DNA of 64,000 bases from Cichorium intybus (taxonomy: Eukaryota; Streptophyta; Magnoliopsida; Asterales; Asteraceae): assembly GCA_023525715.1 (NCBI GenBank), contig CM042014.1:26003904-26067903 (forward strand), in the 5' to 3' direction. Numbering within the stretch: position 1 is the first letter of the stretch; each line of letters begins with the position of its first letter. The notes below the pieces were generated by a model. The model did no database searches. It was not told the DNA's origin and was given only the letters and a program-made list of their open reading frames with translations. Shown here piece after piece: positions 51,409 to 63,780 of the stretch. Position numbers and translations under genes: made by a program.

Positions 51409-54400
51409 TTTTTTTTTAATCACTAATTGCCATTCTAAAAAACAACTAATTAATATTTTGTATAACCGATTAATAGTTTGTCATACTATTTATTTTGTCA
51501 CTTTATAATTCTTTAACAAAGTTATCATCTTTTTGAATTATGTGTTAAAGAAAACAAACTTATAATCGTAAGATCGCCTATAATCTCTAAAATAAAACCC
51601 TAGGATACATGTATTTACAAGTTTTTTACAACTTGCCGCCTAGATAAAGTCGATGCCTAGAAGAGCATCTCGACAGGCATCACAAATAACAAAATAACAA
51701 GATTGTTCTTGTTTTAGAGACAATGAACATGTGTACGAGAAAAAAAAAAGGATACTCTCATGAACCATAAAACTCCATAAACATATTAAAAAGATTCAAC
51801 CAAGATTGAATTCAACCAAAATAAACAAAAAAGAATTATTTGCACCCGCAAATTATATTAGTTTTATCCATAAATGGCTCGATTTGAACACAATATTATC
51901 CATAATTTCTCTACTTTAAAGTTTATATATGTAGAAATAACTATAAGTACAAAAACAGATTATTTTTGGCGGTCTATCCCTATAACGGTTATGTGGTGGT
52001 TGGCTACTTGGGCTCGAACCATTCTTTCTAATTACGGAAAGGTGTAGCACATGATTGGTGAAGCAGCTTGCAAGAGTCCTGTGGGTGAGCCAACCGAATC
52101 ACATTTTAGATTTAGCCATGTGCACTTGGTGGGGGTGAATTAATGGTATGTGAACTATTGATGTGATCCAACTGCACCTCTTTCTTGAGGTTTGTGAAAT
52201 TTATCTTTCTTTTTCGAGAAATGTATTTAATATTTTCAAGCGCTTAGGTTTCTTTTTAAATTAGTGTGCCGGTCTTGTTTGTTGCAATGGTTAAATAGCT
52301 ATGGCTTCATCCTAGTCACTAACCTTACATTTGGCATCTATATATATTTTTTTGGTTAAGGTAAGCAATGACGGAATGAACGTTGTTTTCATTCATATTT
52401 TTGTGATTAATAGAGATTTTTAAATGTTACAGTATATATATTATCATTATCTGAATAAAATTTCACAAGAAAATGTTAAAAATCTGTAAAGACTTACCAT
52501 GTTTATAGATTTTATATATGACCGTGAATGAAGCAATAGGTTTAGGCATACCGAGAAGGTTTTGTTTAGTTTCTCGACTTCAACATCAACAAATATGAAC
52601 TACCTAATGAAGGACATAAAGAGTATTATGTTCACTTTTATGTGTTATTTTAGCATATTTTTTCGTTTTCACGACATATGATGTATATATAACATGTGTT
52701 TCATACATTCTATTACATCATGAGATGTGTACAACATCGACTGTATCGGCCTCGTGAACAGCAGCAAAAAAAATGTCCAATAAGCATTAACATGACACCC
52801 ATTAAGATTTTGAGCGACCATTTTCTAGTCCATTTGGCAACCCAAAAAACATGTCATTTTAGCAACCTAAAACACACCATTTTGGCTGCGCAACTTCAGT
52901 TCAAATTGCAGCCGAAGATCACACTTTTAGCCTATTACTGAATTTAAAAAAGGAACCCACATTACCACGAGGTTGAGAATAATCAGAGATAAATAAGGGT
53001 GTCATGGTTTGATTTTGGTGTCACGCATCATGACAGGAGCAATAGAGAAATGACAACTTGAAGGTTTTTAGAGTTCTTAGCATCAAAACAATAGTTAATT
53101 TCCGTTTGTAAGTTTACACTTGTTAATTGCATTCTAATTTTGGGGTTTAACCGTCTTAAACAAATAAATCACCGGTGTTGATGTTTGAATTAGTTATCAT
53201 TTGGATTTGTTTTAGATCGTCGTGTGAGATTGTTATTTAGATTTAACATATTCCTATCCAAGTGATTTCCATCATTATTATTTTGTTGTTATAATATTTG
53301 TGAGACTTGAACAACCTGATTAGGGTTTAAATGACAAATTGCTAAACAATTGATGGAATCCGTGATTGTTCTTTTAATAGGTCTAAATAGTGGATAGTAC
53401 ACTTAATTTTGGAATAAAACTGAGCCTTGTATTATAGAATCATGTTGGTACAATGTAAATTCGAGAGAGTTCATTGTGTTTCGTGTTTCATGTGTGCTTT
53501 AATGCGACTCTCACCTAATTACAAATTTCTCATTTGATAATTTTGTAGCAAGTTAGTTCTAATTGATAAGCTTGTTTCAATTAGATAAGTTTGCTTGTTT
53601 TAACCGAGTGTCTGACGAAACGGATTGTCAGAGCTTGTTGACAATCGTGGCCAATCTAGGAATCGTATGACAATCATTGCACGTATCTAGAGTTTATTAT
53701 TTATTTTAGCATATTTTAGTTAGTTTACTTGTTTTCAAAAACCCCTGTATTTACTTTTTATGCATAGGAATAAAAACATGATCTTTTCATTTATTTCTAG
53801 ATTAAAATCGAGTCCCTAAGGGTCAACCATTAGTGACTCGATTTAAATCATATAAATCAAATAGTGATTATTTTTTATGGATTGTACACCCATCAAACAC
53901 ACCAAACAACAAGTCTCATGAATCTCACTAAAAAGGGATAGGGGTAGATCATAGATGTCAACAGTGCCTCCGTTAGGAGGAAGAAAAACTGTGTCACATA
54001 GATGACATCTGACATGCGCAAATTATACTGTGTAAAAGATAAAAAAACAATGAAAAAGTAAGTAACAGCGAGCCACAATATATAAAATTAGGTAAATTAT
54101 ATTACAAGTATATAAATCTGAGAACCTGCAAACTGAGACACACAACACAATGAGGTTAAGTCAATATAAATGAAAAAAGACAATATGAATAGATAAAAGC
54201 GCAGGCGTGTGGGCAAGTCGAAATTATTCATAATAAAGTTTAGAGAAGAAAGCATACAAGGGATGAGACTACCCATCTACCGTGATGTTTAGTCTTTATA
54301 ACCTCCTATCTGGGGTCATATCTTCGAAAAGAGCAAGCTCATTCATGTCTAACTTCACACTATCATCCTACTTCCTTTTAGTATTACGAATACCAAAGAT

Positions 54401-55590
54401 TAAAAACATTACCATAACATAATATTTAATTATATATTTTTTATTTATTAAATTATTTATATCAACTAATGTCATTTCTCAAAGAAATGACGTAGACTTA
54501 AAAAAGTAAGAATCATATAAGGGTAGTTTATATAACATGTGAGAAGGATAAATATAAATTCATTAATATCTAAAAAAAAGATTATAAATGGTTAACCATT
54601 AGTGTGGGTCTATAACAATTTTTTTTGAATAATAAATGTTAATGAAAATTTGATGTGATAAAATTAAAAAGCTTTTAAAATGTTAACCATTGGAGATGCC
54701 TTTAAGACATCTGCAATGGTTGGCCTATAATCGACATATACTATGACATAAACTTATCGTCACGTAGAATTTCCACTAACTTTAACATATACCATGAATT
54801 AAAAAAAAAAACAAAACTTTGTCCATTGGTTATAGTATCCTATTTTTTTTTATAAATTAGCTAATTTACCATCTCTATTAAAATATTCTATAAAACTCGT
54901 TTAATTTGTCGTGCTTTTAAACATACATCGTATTTTAATACATGATATTTTAATAAAAATGTTATAAAACATTAATATCTATATAACATTATAACTAATA
55001 ATAATACAATACACCGTTAGAAAAAAAATATGTTACAATAAACTGTTTGAAAACGAATATACTAAAAATACGGCGTTGAAAATAATATATTATAATACAC
55101 TGCTAGAAAAAAGTATATTACAATACAAGACATTTGAAAACACCGGTCAAAACATACAACACATCTTTTTCTTTAATTTAATTGCATATCATTTGATGAT
55201 ACACAAATTATTCATTCGTCATGTTTTCCATAATTTGCAAAAAAATTAATAAATATTTAAACTTAATATAAAGAAGGTATAAAATGAAATATCCTTGAAT
55301 ATTGAAAGGGTTAGACGTACAAATCTCAAAGTAAACTGACCATTTAATATATAGATCGAATGGTCAAATAGAAAAACTAAAAAAAGTTTATATAGTCCAA
55401 TGAGATTTGAGTAACGATAAATGGTATTGGTGACTGGTGACTGGTGAGTGTGAAACAAATAATAAGCTCAAGGTTTAACTTTTACATAAAGAAGTCCAGC
55501 TTCTTTTGATGTTGGACCCAATTTGACTTTTGAGCAGCCAACCCTTCTTTTCAGCGTATTTATATTTATCCCTTACGGGCTACGGCCTTA
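51409..55590. other. 4.2-kb AT-rich spacer, no gene seen
   Basis: Short frames only (e.g. 81 codons at 52696-52941) with no motif. Near 54590-54725 two MITE-like ends face each other: GGTTAACCATTAG on the left, TGTTAACCATTGGAGATGCC then ACATCTGCAATGGTTGG on the right. No splice-bounded coding series was found. Confidence 0.5.
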
Positions 55591-56055
55591 CCCTTGCATT
55601 TGAGTTTCGATTTGCTTACTTTACAGTTTCCAGTTTCCAGTTTCGACGTCAATGTAAAGCCACGCAAAACAACAGCAAACTTGGGCCTTTCTGGTTACCA
55701 TGATTTCTCTTCCCATATAATTCTAGTAAGGTGGCTTAATAGGCCTAAATCTACACTATTTTGGGCTCTGTTCAATACTTGGGCCTGGGATGTTTATGGA
55801 TGTGTGAAAGGCCCGATCTCAAGGTAAGAATACTAACCTTAGAAACATTAGCTCTATCTAGTCCATAAGACTGCAAATTTACAGTTGTACTCTTATCATT
55901 TATCCTAAAAACGGATCCAAAAAATGTTTCAAACCTTTATGCATGCACCTCCGTACTAATAATAAAGTTGAACAAGGACTATGGAGCTCAACTACAAACT
56001 TTTCACGAGCGGTCACTCCACTCGCGTGGCAACAAAAGGAAAAGTTAAAGTGGAA

Positions 56056-56061
56056 CACGTG
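56056..56061 (+). promoter_or_regulatory. G-box CACGTG upstream of LSF1
   Basis: CACGTG lies 279 bases before the LSF1 start codon within GGAACACGTGGAAA. G-boxes bind bZIP and bHLH factors and are frequent in light- or clock-regulated promoters. Its function here is inference. Confidence 0.45.
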
Positions 56062-56237
56062 GAAAATGGGTCCCACCGCAGCTAACGTGGTTTACTAATA
56101 CCGCAGAAGGTCAAACGTTGACTGACTATGTGGCTTCTCTTTCCCGAATTATCCAGCCAGCTTACGTTTCACCTGCACCGAGGACGCCACTCTGCTCCAA
56201 TCTCAATAAACACCATAACATCCAATCCTCTCTCTAT

Positions 56238-56246
56238 CTATATATC
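56238..56246 (+). promoter_or_regulatory. LSF1: Possible LSF1 TATA box
   Basis: CTATATATC lies ~95 bases upstream of the ATG, after a CT-rich stretch. It would give a 5'UTR of ~65 bases. Confidence 0.5.
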
Positions 56247-56334
56247 CCCTTTGATTTCTTCAAGTTATAGGCATTTGATCTTGTTACGCTTGATTAAAAT
56301 CCTACCGAAATTCCTCACATACCATTAAGCTCTG

Positions 56335-58693
56335 ATGTCTCTGCTTCAGGTTTCGAATTACGGTGTTTTCTGCCAATCTCCATGTTTAAGAAGCTTGTCA
56401 TCGAGTCACAGGTCATTGAGCACTTCAATGTGCTCTTCGTTTTGGGGGAAAGAGTTTTGTGTGATCAATGAGGATTCGGTGGTTGGAATTTCGGAGAAGA
56501 CACGAAGAGCAGGTTCAGGAGGAGCAGGATTTAGGGTTTTAGCGATGTCTGCTTCGACAAATTCGAGATTTAAGATGAACTTGAATGAGTATATGGTTAC
56601 GTTAGAGAAACCGCTCGGGATTCGATTCGCTCTGTCTCTGGACGGCAAAATCCTGGTTCATTCCATGAAGAAAGGGGTCGGTATTCTCTCAGTTAGTCGC
56701 ACCACATTTCAATTTCTGCAACAATTTTCAAATTCCTTGTGATATCTTAAGTAACTTTCGAAGTTCGCCCTTTCTACTGCATTTTCTGAAGTTGTCGCTA
56801 CTCTCGTTTAGGGCAATGCTGAGAAATCCAGAATAATTATGGTCGGAGACACTCTGAAGAAGGCAAGCGCATCTCCTGGTGGTAGTCTTATTGAGATCAA
56901 GGACTTCAGTGATGCAGAGTACTTGCATATACCTTTATTACCATATGATAATCAGCTTTCTGCTATTCTAATCTATTCAATATCTGGTTTTCTTCTCGCA
57001 GGAAGATGATGTTAGAGAAATCAGGACTTTGTAGTCTTGTTCTCGAAAGGCCTTTCTCCCCTTTCCCGATTCAACATCTGCACCACAAAAGCGATCTAGA
57101 TATCCAATTCAACAGAGGTCGTGTCCCAATTGCCACTTGGAACAAAACAATACTAACATCAAGTTTAAGAACATCTTCCGAGGGCAATGGAAATTCAGGA
57201 TTTATCATGTTCACCCCAAGATTTTCCACTCCAAAGGGATGGAATCTTCTAATCAACCAAAACGGACAATCACGTGGCAGGATACGCAAAAACATTCCTG
57301 ATGAACCGTTTACTCAACTAGTTACCATTTTTTCTGAAGAAGATGCAGGAGATGACTGGTCACATGGCGGTTTCCCACTTGAGGAATATATCAAAGCATT
57401 AGATCGTTCTAAAGATGAACTTTACTATGACCATTCTCTTGGTATGCGTTACAGCAAGGTAAAAAACTTGCAATTTTAACCAAATTAAAAACAGATTTTG
57501 TATGATATATTAAGATGATGAATATAAACTTGTTATCATACAGATTACAGATCAAATGTATGTGGGGTCATGCATACAAACTGAATCTGATATAGAGAAT
57601 TTAGCCAATGTTGCTGGAGTCACTGCTGTACTAAATTTCCAAGGTGGAGTTGAAGCAGACAATTGGGGAATCAATTCAAAAGCAATTAACGACTCATGCC
57701 AACAGAACAACATCCTGATGATCAACTATCCGATAAGGTAAAATTCAGGTTTCCTTCCTTGAGGGCAAATTCGTCTTTCCACAACATCTGATTTCTTTCT
57801 TACAGGGAAGGAGACTCATTTGATATGAGGAACAAACTTCCATTCTGCGTGGGCCTTCTTTTACGGTTGCTTAAAAAGAACCATTGTGTTTATGTTACTT
57901 GCACAAATGGGTTTGACCGGTCTCCTGCATGTGTGATTGCTTACCTCCATTGGATGACAGATACTTCACTTCATGCAGCTTACAATTATGTAAATGGATT
58001 GCACACGTGTCGTCCTGACAGAGCAGCAATTGCATGGGCAACATGGGATCTAATAGCCATGGTGGAAAATGGAAAACATGAGGGACCCGCCACCCATTCA
58101 GTCACATTTATATGGAATGGACATGAAGGAGAAAATGTAGAATTGATTGGAGATTTTACTGGGAATTGGAAAGAACCAATCAAAGCAGTCCATAAAGGTG
58201 GGCCACGATATGAAGCTGAAGTTCGACTTGCACAAGGAAAGTAAGTTTGACTGTTTGAGCATTAGTTGACTGTTTTTGACTTTTTGAGTTTTGTATAAAG
58301 AACGTGATTTGATTGAGATGTTTGACTTTGGGTAGGTATTATTATAAGTTTATAGTGAATGGGGATTGGAGACATTCGACATCTTCACCTACAGAAAGGG
58401 ATGAAAGGGGGAATGTTAATAATATACTCGAGGTTGGTGACGTGGCAAGTGTGCGGCCTTCTATTCAACATCCAAAGAAGGTACGTGAAATAACTGGATT
58501 TATTAATATCGGGAATATGTTTTTACTGTTTGACGTGTTAAATTGCCGAGATTGTAACTTGTATTTGTTTTAGGATGCGAATATTGTGAAGGTGATTGAG
58601 AGGCCGTTGACGGAAAATGAGCGGTTTATGTTAGCAAAAGCGGCTCGATGTGTTGCGTTTTCTGTGTGTCCTATAAGGCTGGCTCCCAAATAG
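56335..58693 (+). CDS. LSF1: LSF1, plastid phosphoglucan phosphatase-like scaffold protein
   Basis: Seven exons: 56335-56676, 56812-56918, 57002-57458, 57544-57737, 57806-58240, 58336-58480, 58574-58693; all introns are GT/AG and phases join to 599 aa plus stop. Residues 1-70 are Ser-rich and transit-peptide-like. A PDZ-like domain lies at ~87-170 (KPLGIRFAL, VGDTLKKAS). The dual-specificity-phosphatase domain spans ~303-450 (QMYVGSCIQTE, VLNFQGG) with signature CTNGFDRS from C399 to R405. A CBM48 starts at ~464 (VTFIWNGHEGENVELIGDF, YYYKFIVNGDWRH). This order is unique to LSF1. Family knowledge: LSF1 promotes night-time starch breakdown at the granule surface and is thought to scaffold beta-amylase rather than dephosphorylate glucan. 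The signature Cys and Arg are kept here. It converges on DEG1. Confidence is high in identity and good in exon borders. Confidence 0.95.
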
Positions 58694-59615
58694 TTTTATA
58701 TCGATCATACCATACAATGACTTTGAAACAATCAGTGATCAGTATGCCACTAATGAAGAATATTGGGTTTATTTGAAGGTGAAAAAGTTTTAAGATAATG
58801 GGATCGTTGGCATGTGAGAGGTTGAAGGGTTTGATTGACAGCATTGCCCTCTGGTTGATTGGTATTTCCTATCTTTTGGTTATTTTGACAATTGATATGA
58901 AATTTAATACGTATAGATACATTTATATACTTGTTATACATGTATACGTTACAAGACCAACTGACTTTGAGTCTGTCTTTGTTCCAGTTTCATGCCTTCA
59001 GAATGATGGCTGCGATGTGATTTCTAAACTAGTTGTCTGATTTGATTATTGGCCACTGTCTCTTTAGGTATTTCTACATTATTTGATGACTTTTTGGTTT
59101 TATTTTTAGAAAATTATCCATCTATCACACTCTCTTGTATTATTGGTATGAATTTTCAATTGGGTCCAGTAATTTTCATGGAATTCGAAAGCCAATATTA
59201 ACTTTTAATGTCACCCATCATCAAACTGAATAAATTTATCTTATTTTATAGAAAAATGTAAGTTTTAGTAGTTTTTACAGAATGCAACCCTAAAACAAAT
59301 ACAATCTCGGCAATTTAACACGTAGGATCATGTCATTGAGATTTGAAGATTTTTTCGCATGGTGTAACATCTCATACTATGGTTTTTCATTATTACGACA
59401 ACTACGAGACTCGACATTCTTAGATTCGAAACAAATATGACATCCGAATAAATATTTTACACCGTCAAATCAATCATGATTCCCAGTCTGGGTTCTCGGT
59501 TCTTGGTAGTCGCTCATTGATTATGACTACGTTAATGTAACAAACAGCAAGTCAAATAATACACCCACATAGTCTATAGAATAACTTCACATTAACCTGA
59601 CCTCATTTCAAGCGA
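58694..59615. other. Shared 3' intergenic region of LSF1 and DEG1
   Basis: 922 bp between the two stop codons of convergent genes must hold both 3'UTRs and terminators. No clear AATAAA lies within 250 bases of the LSF1 stop; AATAAA at ~59231 is a distant candidate. An 80-codon frame at 58798-59040 has no motif. Confidence 0.5.
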
Positions 59616-61728
59616 TTATGTTTCATCAGGCTTTGGTTCAAGCAGCACAGGAATCTTCTCTACATGATCACCACGCAGCACCTCAACAGTCACCTGATCA
59701 TCCACAAAACAACTTCAATTACACCACGACACAAGTCCTTAATCCCTTTAAGCATTTACATTCTTGTATATACTTATAACATTACCTTTTCACCCACTTT
59801 GCATTGATCAAGAATTCTGTATAAATCACTCCCATTAGCAACCTTTTTCCCATTTACAGATGTTATTATATCACCCAACACAAGTCTCCCATACCCATCA
59901 CGTTTAGTCGATACAATACCCTGCACATTCATATCATTCAAATTAATTAACGTTAAAAGTGAAATAAATTAATAAATAGGAACACAACCACAAAATTACC
60001 GCTTTTCCAGCTGGCCCATTTGGAGGAGCATCCAGTACAAGTACTCCACTTACTCCTAGTTGTTCCACTGACTGATCAGGTGCAAACTTGATTCCCAAAA
60101 TTGGTCGTGTAACTTTCCCAAATTGCACCAACTGGTCCACAATTCCACCTACTGTGTCAACCGGAATGGAAAATCCAACACCAGAGGATGCACCAGATGG
60201 GGAATATATAGCTGTGTTTACACCAATAAGGCTGCCTGAGCTGTCAAGAAGTGGCCCTCCACTGTTACCAGGGTTGATTGCAGCATCTGTCTGGATAACA
60301 TCTTGGATTGGCCGCCCAGTTGCTGCAGAGCTTATTTCTCTCCTTAGCCCACTATAAAGGCCAAATGAGGATCAAATTCTAAGCATGTATAAAAGGTAGG
60401 CCTTCTGAACTAATATTATACCTGATGACACCAGTTGTGAGTGTGTGATCAAGCCCAAACTGCAGTGACATGTTATGCAGAAATTAGCACAAAATACACC
60501 ACGTTCCAAATGCATGTACATTAGATATGTATTGAATTAGTATATCTGCACTCACTGGGTTTCCTATAGCAAACACTTTTTGCCCAACAAGCAAGTCGGC
60601 TGACACGCCAACTGGGATTGGTCTCAATTTGTCTTTTGGTGCATCAATGGACAATACTGCAACATCCTTATCTTGGTCAAACCCAACGACTTTTGCATCG
60701 TATGTGGTCTGATCGGCGAGGGTTACCCTGAACAAACATAGATCAATGCAACCTTAGGGGATTAGAAGGTATGGATTCCTAGAGATGTAATAGAACTGAA
60801 TATGGAATATGGTCAATCCAGTCACAGTTGAGGGCTGTATCTTCTTGTCTCACCATTGAACATTATAAAAAAGAGAGGTGTTTAGTTGCACTGAATCAGT
60901 GGAAATTCGAAAAGCAACTAACCTGAGATCAGATGCACCACGGATAACATGATAATTCGTGACAACGTGACCTTTTTTATCCCAAACAAAGCCTGATCCA
61001 GATCCTTGAGGTACCTCCAACACATCCAGAGTGAATGCATCCTGCCTAAACCACAGAACATTCACTCAAACAACTTCTTATTAGAAAACGATACCAATCT
61101 CAATTGATTCCACGAAATCAATAAGCTCAATGTAAGCATCATTAGTTCATAAGCTGTAGCTTTTTCAAGGATTCCAAGGAAACGAGCATAAAAAAATGTG
61201 TGCAATCCAGTTGGATCATTACGATTTTACTATACAAAAGCAATCGCGCTATATCACTCCGTATCAAATTCAACAAACACAATGAAGATCGAATATCCAT
61301 CAAAATTGGAGCAAGTAAGCTAAATACCTAGAAGCTAGATTAGTAATGTAGACAACAGAAGGAGTATTCTCCTGGAAAAGACGAACAGTGGCGAGCTCAT
61401 CCGTCTGCAGCTTCCTCGGCGTAGCGACAACGAAAGCGGCAGCTGAGTCCACATCGGTGATGAAAACAGAGACGGAAAGAGCTACGGAAGTGCAAATCAC
61501 GAAGCACGAGTTCAGCAATTTGTTGAGGGAAGATATCTGACTAGATTCTGGCGTCGGAGAGTAGGTACGGTGAGAAGGTTCGCGAAGAGAAGAAGCGACG
61601 ATGTAGGGGGTATTCCTATAGCTATTGTGCGTGCGAAGAGAGAGGGTTCTAGAACGAGAAGGTATGTTGGAGTTAAGGGAAGGAATAGAAGAAAGGGCGC
61701 ATGTGGAAAGAAGTGAATATGCAGCCAT
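59616..61728 (-). CDS. DEG1: DEG1 (DegP1), thylakoid-lumen serine protease
   Basis: Seven exons on the minus strand: 61728-61328, 61045-60923, 60727-60556, 60459-60422, 60351-60000, 59920-59786, 59693-59616; GT/AG introns and consistent phases give 432 aa. A bipartite transit peptide is visible: a Ser/Arg-rich stroma signal (1-65), then a hydrophobic lumen signal (~69-92) ending before AAAFVVATP. The trypsin-like domain has the triad His166 (TNYHVIRG), Asp196 (DKDVAVL) and Ser275 (NPGNSGGPL). One PDZ domain covers ~325-425 (GKVTRPILGIKF, GDIITSVNGKKV). This matches plastid Deg1, not Deg5 (no PDZ) or the mitochondrial Degs. Family knowledge: Deg1 hexamers degrade damaged lumenal and photosystem II proteins (D1 repair) and assist PSII assembly. 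Exon 4 is only 38 bp. All catalytic residues are present, so it should be active. Confidence 0.95.
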
Positions 61729-62312
61729 TGCTGCTCCGTGAGCTTAGACTATCTCACCAGTCGCCAGTCGCCACTTCTCGTTTTCTGTTGGATCCTTTTA
61801 TTTTAGCATCTCTTTCCACATCGCTCTTATGTTTTTTTTTTTCTTTTTTTCTTTATAGAAACTAAAACAAAATTGATTAAAATATTTTTCTTGTTAATCC
61901 TTTGAACATAACTAATAACTATTGTATAATAATATTGAATATTTGAATTATCTTTTAAGTTCATTACATGATTTAAAAACAGTATCATAAAGTTGAATGT
62001 AAACATATAAAATATAGGATTAAAGGGTCAGTGTTTTAGTGATGATAAGTGTGTTGGAAGTGTCCCACAACAAATTAAAAATCAAAATATAAAAAATAAA
62101 ACTAAAAACAAACTTTTTGGGTTGATTTAAGTTTGGTTAAAAGTGATCAAATGATTATGGTATAAATCGATTATTTAACTAAAAAACATATTTTAGAATT
62201 TGATATATATTTTAATGTCATCTTATTTTTTTCATACGATATTATATTTTTAGAATTGCTATATTTTAGTTAACGGTTATTCAGTTGATCAAATTAAATA
62301 TATTAAGATTAT
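61729..62312. other. DEG1 upstream region
   Basis: The first ~100 bases contain GC-richer leader-like sequence with CCAGTCGCCAGTCGCCAC. No definite TATA box was found on the minus strand. Beyond ~61830 the DNA is AT-rich with no gene. Confidence 0.4.
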
Positions 62313-62320
62313 GTTTAGTA

Positions 62321-62870
62321 TAGGGATGTGGATGGAACAGTTTGGTTCGGATAATAAGAAAATTGTGAATTGTGACTGCGTGACGGATATTTGGTTTATA
62401 CGAACCGGATGCTTATAAAAATTGAACCGAACCGTAAGAAGGAAGTTAACCACGATTCGGTTGACGGATACCCGCAAAATATAAAAAATCAAAATCAATG
62501 AAAACTACAAATTACATGTATGTCAATTGTAAATCATGTATTCAAAGCATGTCATTCAAAAATAAAAATGTTCAACAATACACAATTTAAAAGTAATTAA
62601 CATAAGTTTAACAACTCAAAAACCAACACTAAAAGCATTAAACGGATTCCTATTTTTTAAAGATATGCATATTATATAATCTATATATTATTTATAATTT
62701 TATATAATATATGACGGTCCGGTTCGGATATCCGTGAATATATAAATACCTAAACCGTAACCGAACTGCAGGTACCCGCTTTTTTCAGTTTTGGTTTTCG
62801 TCAATTTCGGTTTCGAATCGTTCAGATCGGTTCGGTCTTTCGGTTTTGCGGGGTTTTTTCCACACCCCTA
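62321..62870. mobile_element. hAT-like non-autonomous element with near-perfect 8-bp TSD
   Basis: The left end TAGGGATGTGGA and inverted right end TAGGGGTGTGGAAA are typical hAT termini. The flanks GTTTAGTA (62313-62320) and GTTTAAGA (62871-62878) match at 7 of 8 bases. The interior has many GGTTCGG/CCGAACC motifs in both orientations and no transposase. 550 bp. Confidence 0.75.
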
Positions 62871-62879
62871 GTTTAAGAT

Positions 62880-63125
62880 GACAAATCTAGCAGATAAACT
62901 AGCTTGTTTATCGAGTTTTTTTAGATTGTTATGTTTGACAAGCCAAAAAAATAACTTATAAGTCAGCTTTTAAAAAGCCACTTAGACTAAAGTTTCAACA
63001 AACTTATCGAGTTTTTCTAGAATTCTCACAAATATATATTTAATTAATTAAAAAAAAATAATTTTTTACATACCATTTTATGTCATTTTAATTTTCCAAC
63101 TAGTTTTTACCAAACATAGTCTAAG
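62880..63125. mobile_element. MITE of the same family as 16840-17055
   Basis: It shares TTTTATGTCATTTTAATTTT, AACTAGTTTTTACCAAACAT and AGTCTAAG with the 16.8-17.05 kb copy. Stem-like AACTAGCTTGTTTATCGAG and TTATCGAGTTTTTCTAG patches lie inside. The left border is unclear. Confidence 0.45.
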
Positions 63126-63744
63126 ATGAGTTCTCTATGATACCATTTCTCCACACATCGATTCTCAATAAATCTATAACAAAAGGATAGCATATATTGT
63201 AACCATCCTTTTCAAAAATCTCGTCTTTGGGTTTTTAAGATCGCACATACCTATTTATATAAGTTCATTTAAAATGTCATAATGATTCATTTTAAAAGAA
63301 GCCACACATTGCAAGATAAAAGAATTACACCTAGACTTTTTTTAACTTACTAATTAATGGTAGAGGGAATTCATCTTTGGGAACCCTTCTAACCCACCTG
63401 CTATATAGAAACTGCATCATATGCTTTCTTTTTTCTTACTTCTATCTTTCTCAGCACACAACACAAATAATCCATTTTTCTCAACCCACTCCCAATGTAT
63501 AAGTATTGAAGCCTATGATACAAGCTGAAAGAAAAAGGGTTGAGCGGCTTCACAAAGTCACCCAACCCGCATCTTTCACCACAAGGAATGATGATCTTAG
63601 AGGTACCGCTGATACCTCTAGTACCACTCCTATCTTCCACTGCATGTTGTCCACCCAAATGCACTTGTAGCTATAAAACAAAAAATTTGACTAGATTTTT
63701 CTTTATATTGTGCAGCGCAAAACTACACCTCTTCTTATTCTTTA

Positions 63745-63780
<36 letters not shown>

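Noticed and set aside
55594..55827. 77-codon frame upstream of LSF1
   Set aside because: No motif, no homologous family recognised, no promoter or splice context supporting it.
56128..56328. 66-codon frame just before LSF1
   Set aside because: It begins upstream of the probable TATA box, has no domain, and would not be in the mRNA.
63401..63749. Small Cys-containing frames on both strands, considered as secreted peptide genes
   Set aside because: No signal peptide and no Cys pattern of a known plant peptide family; left as unassigned.
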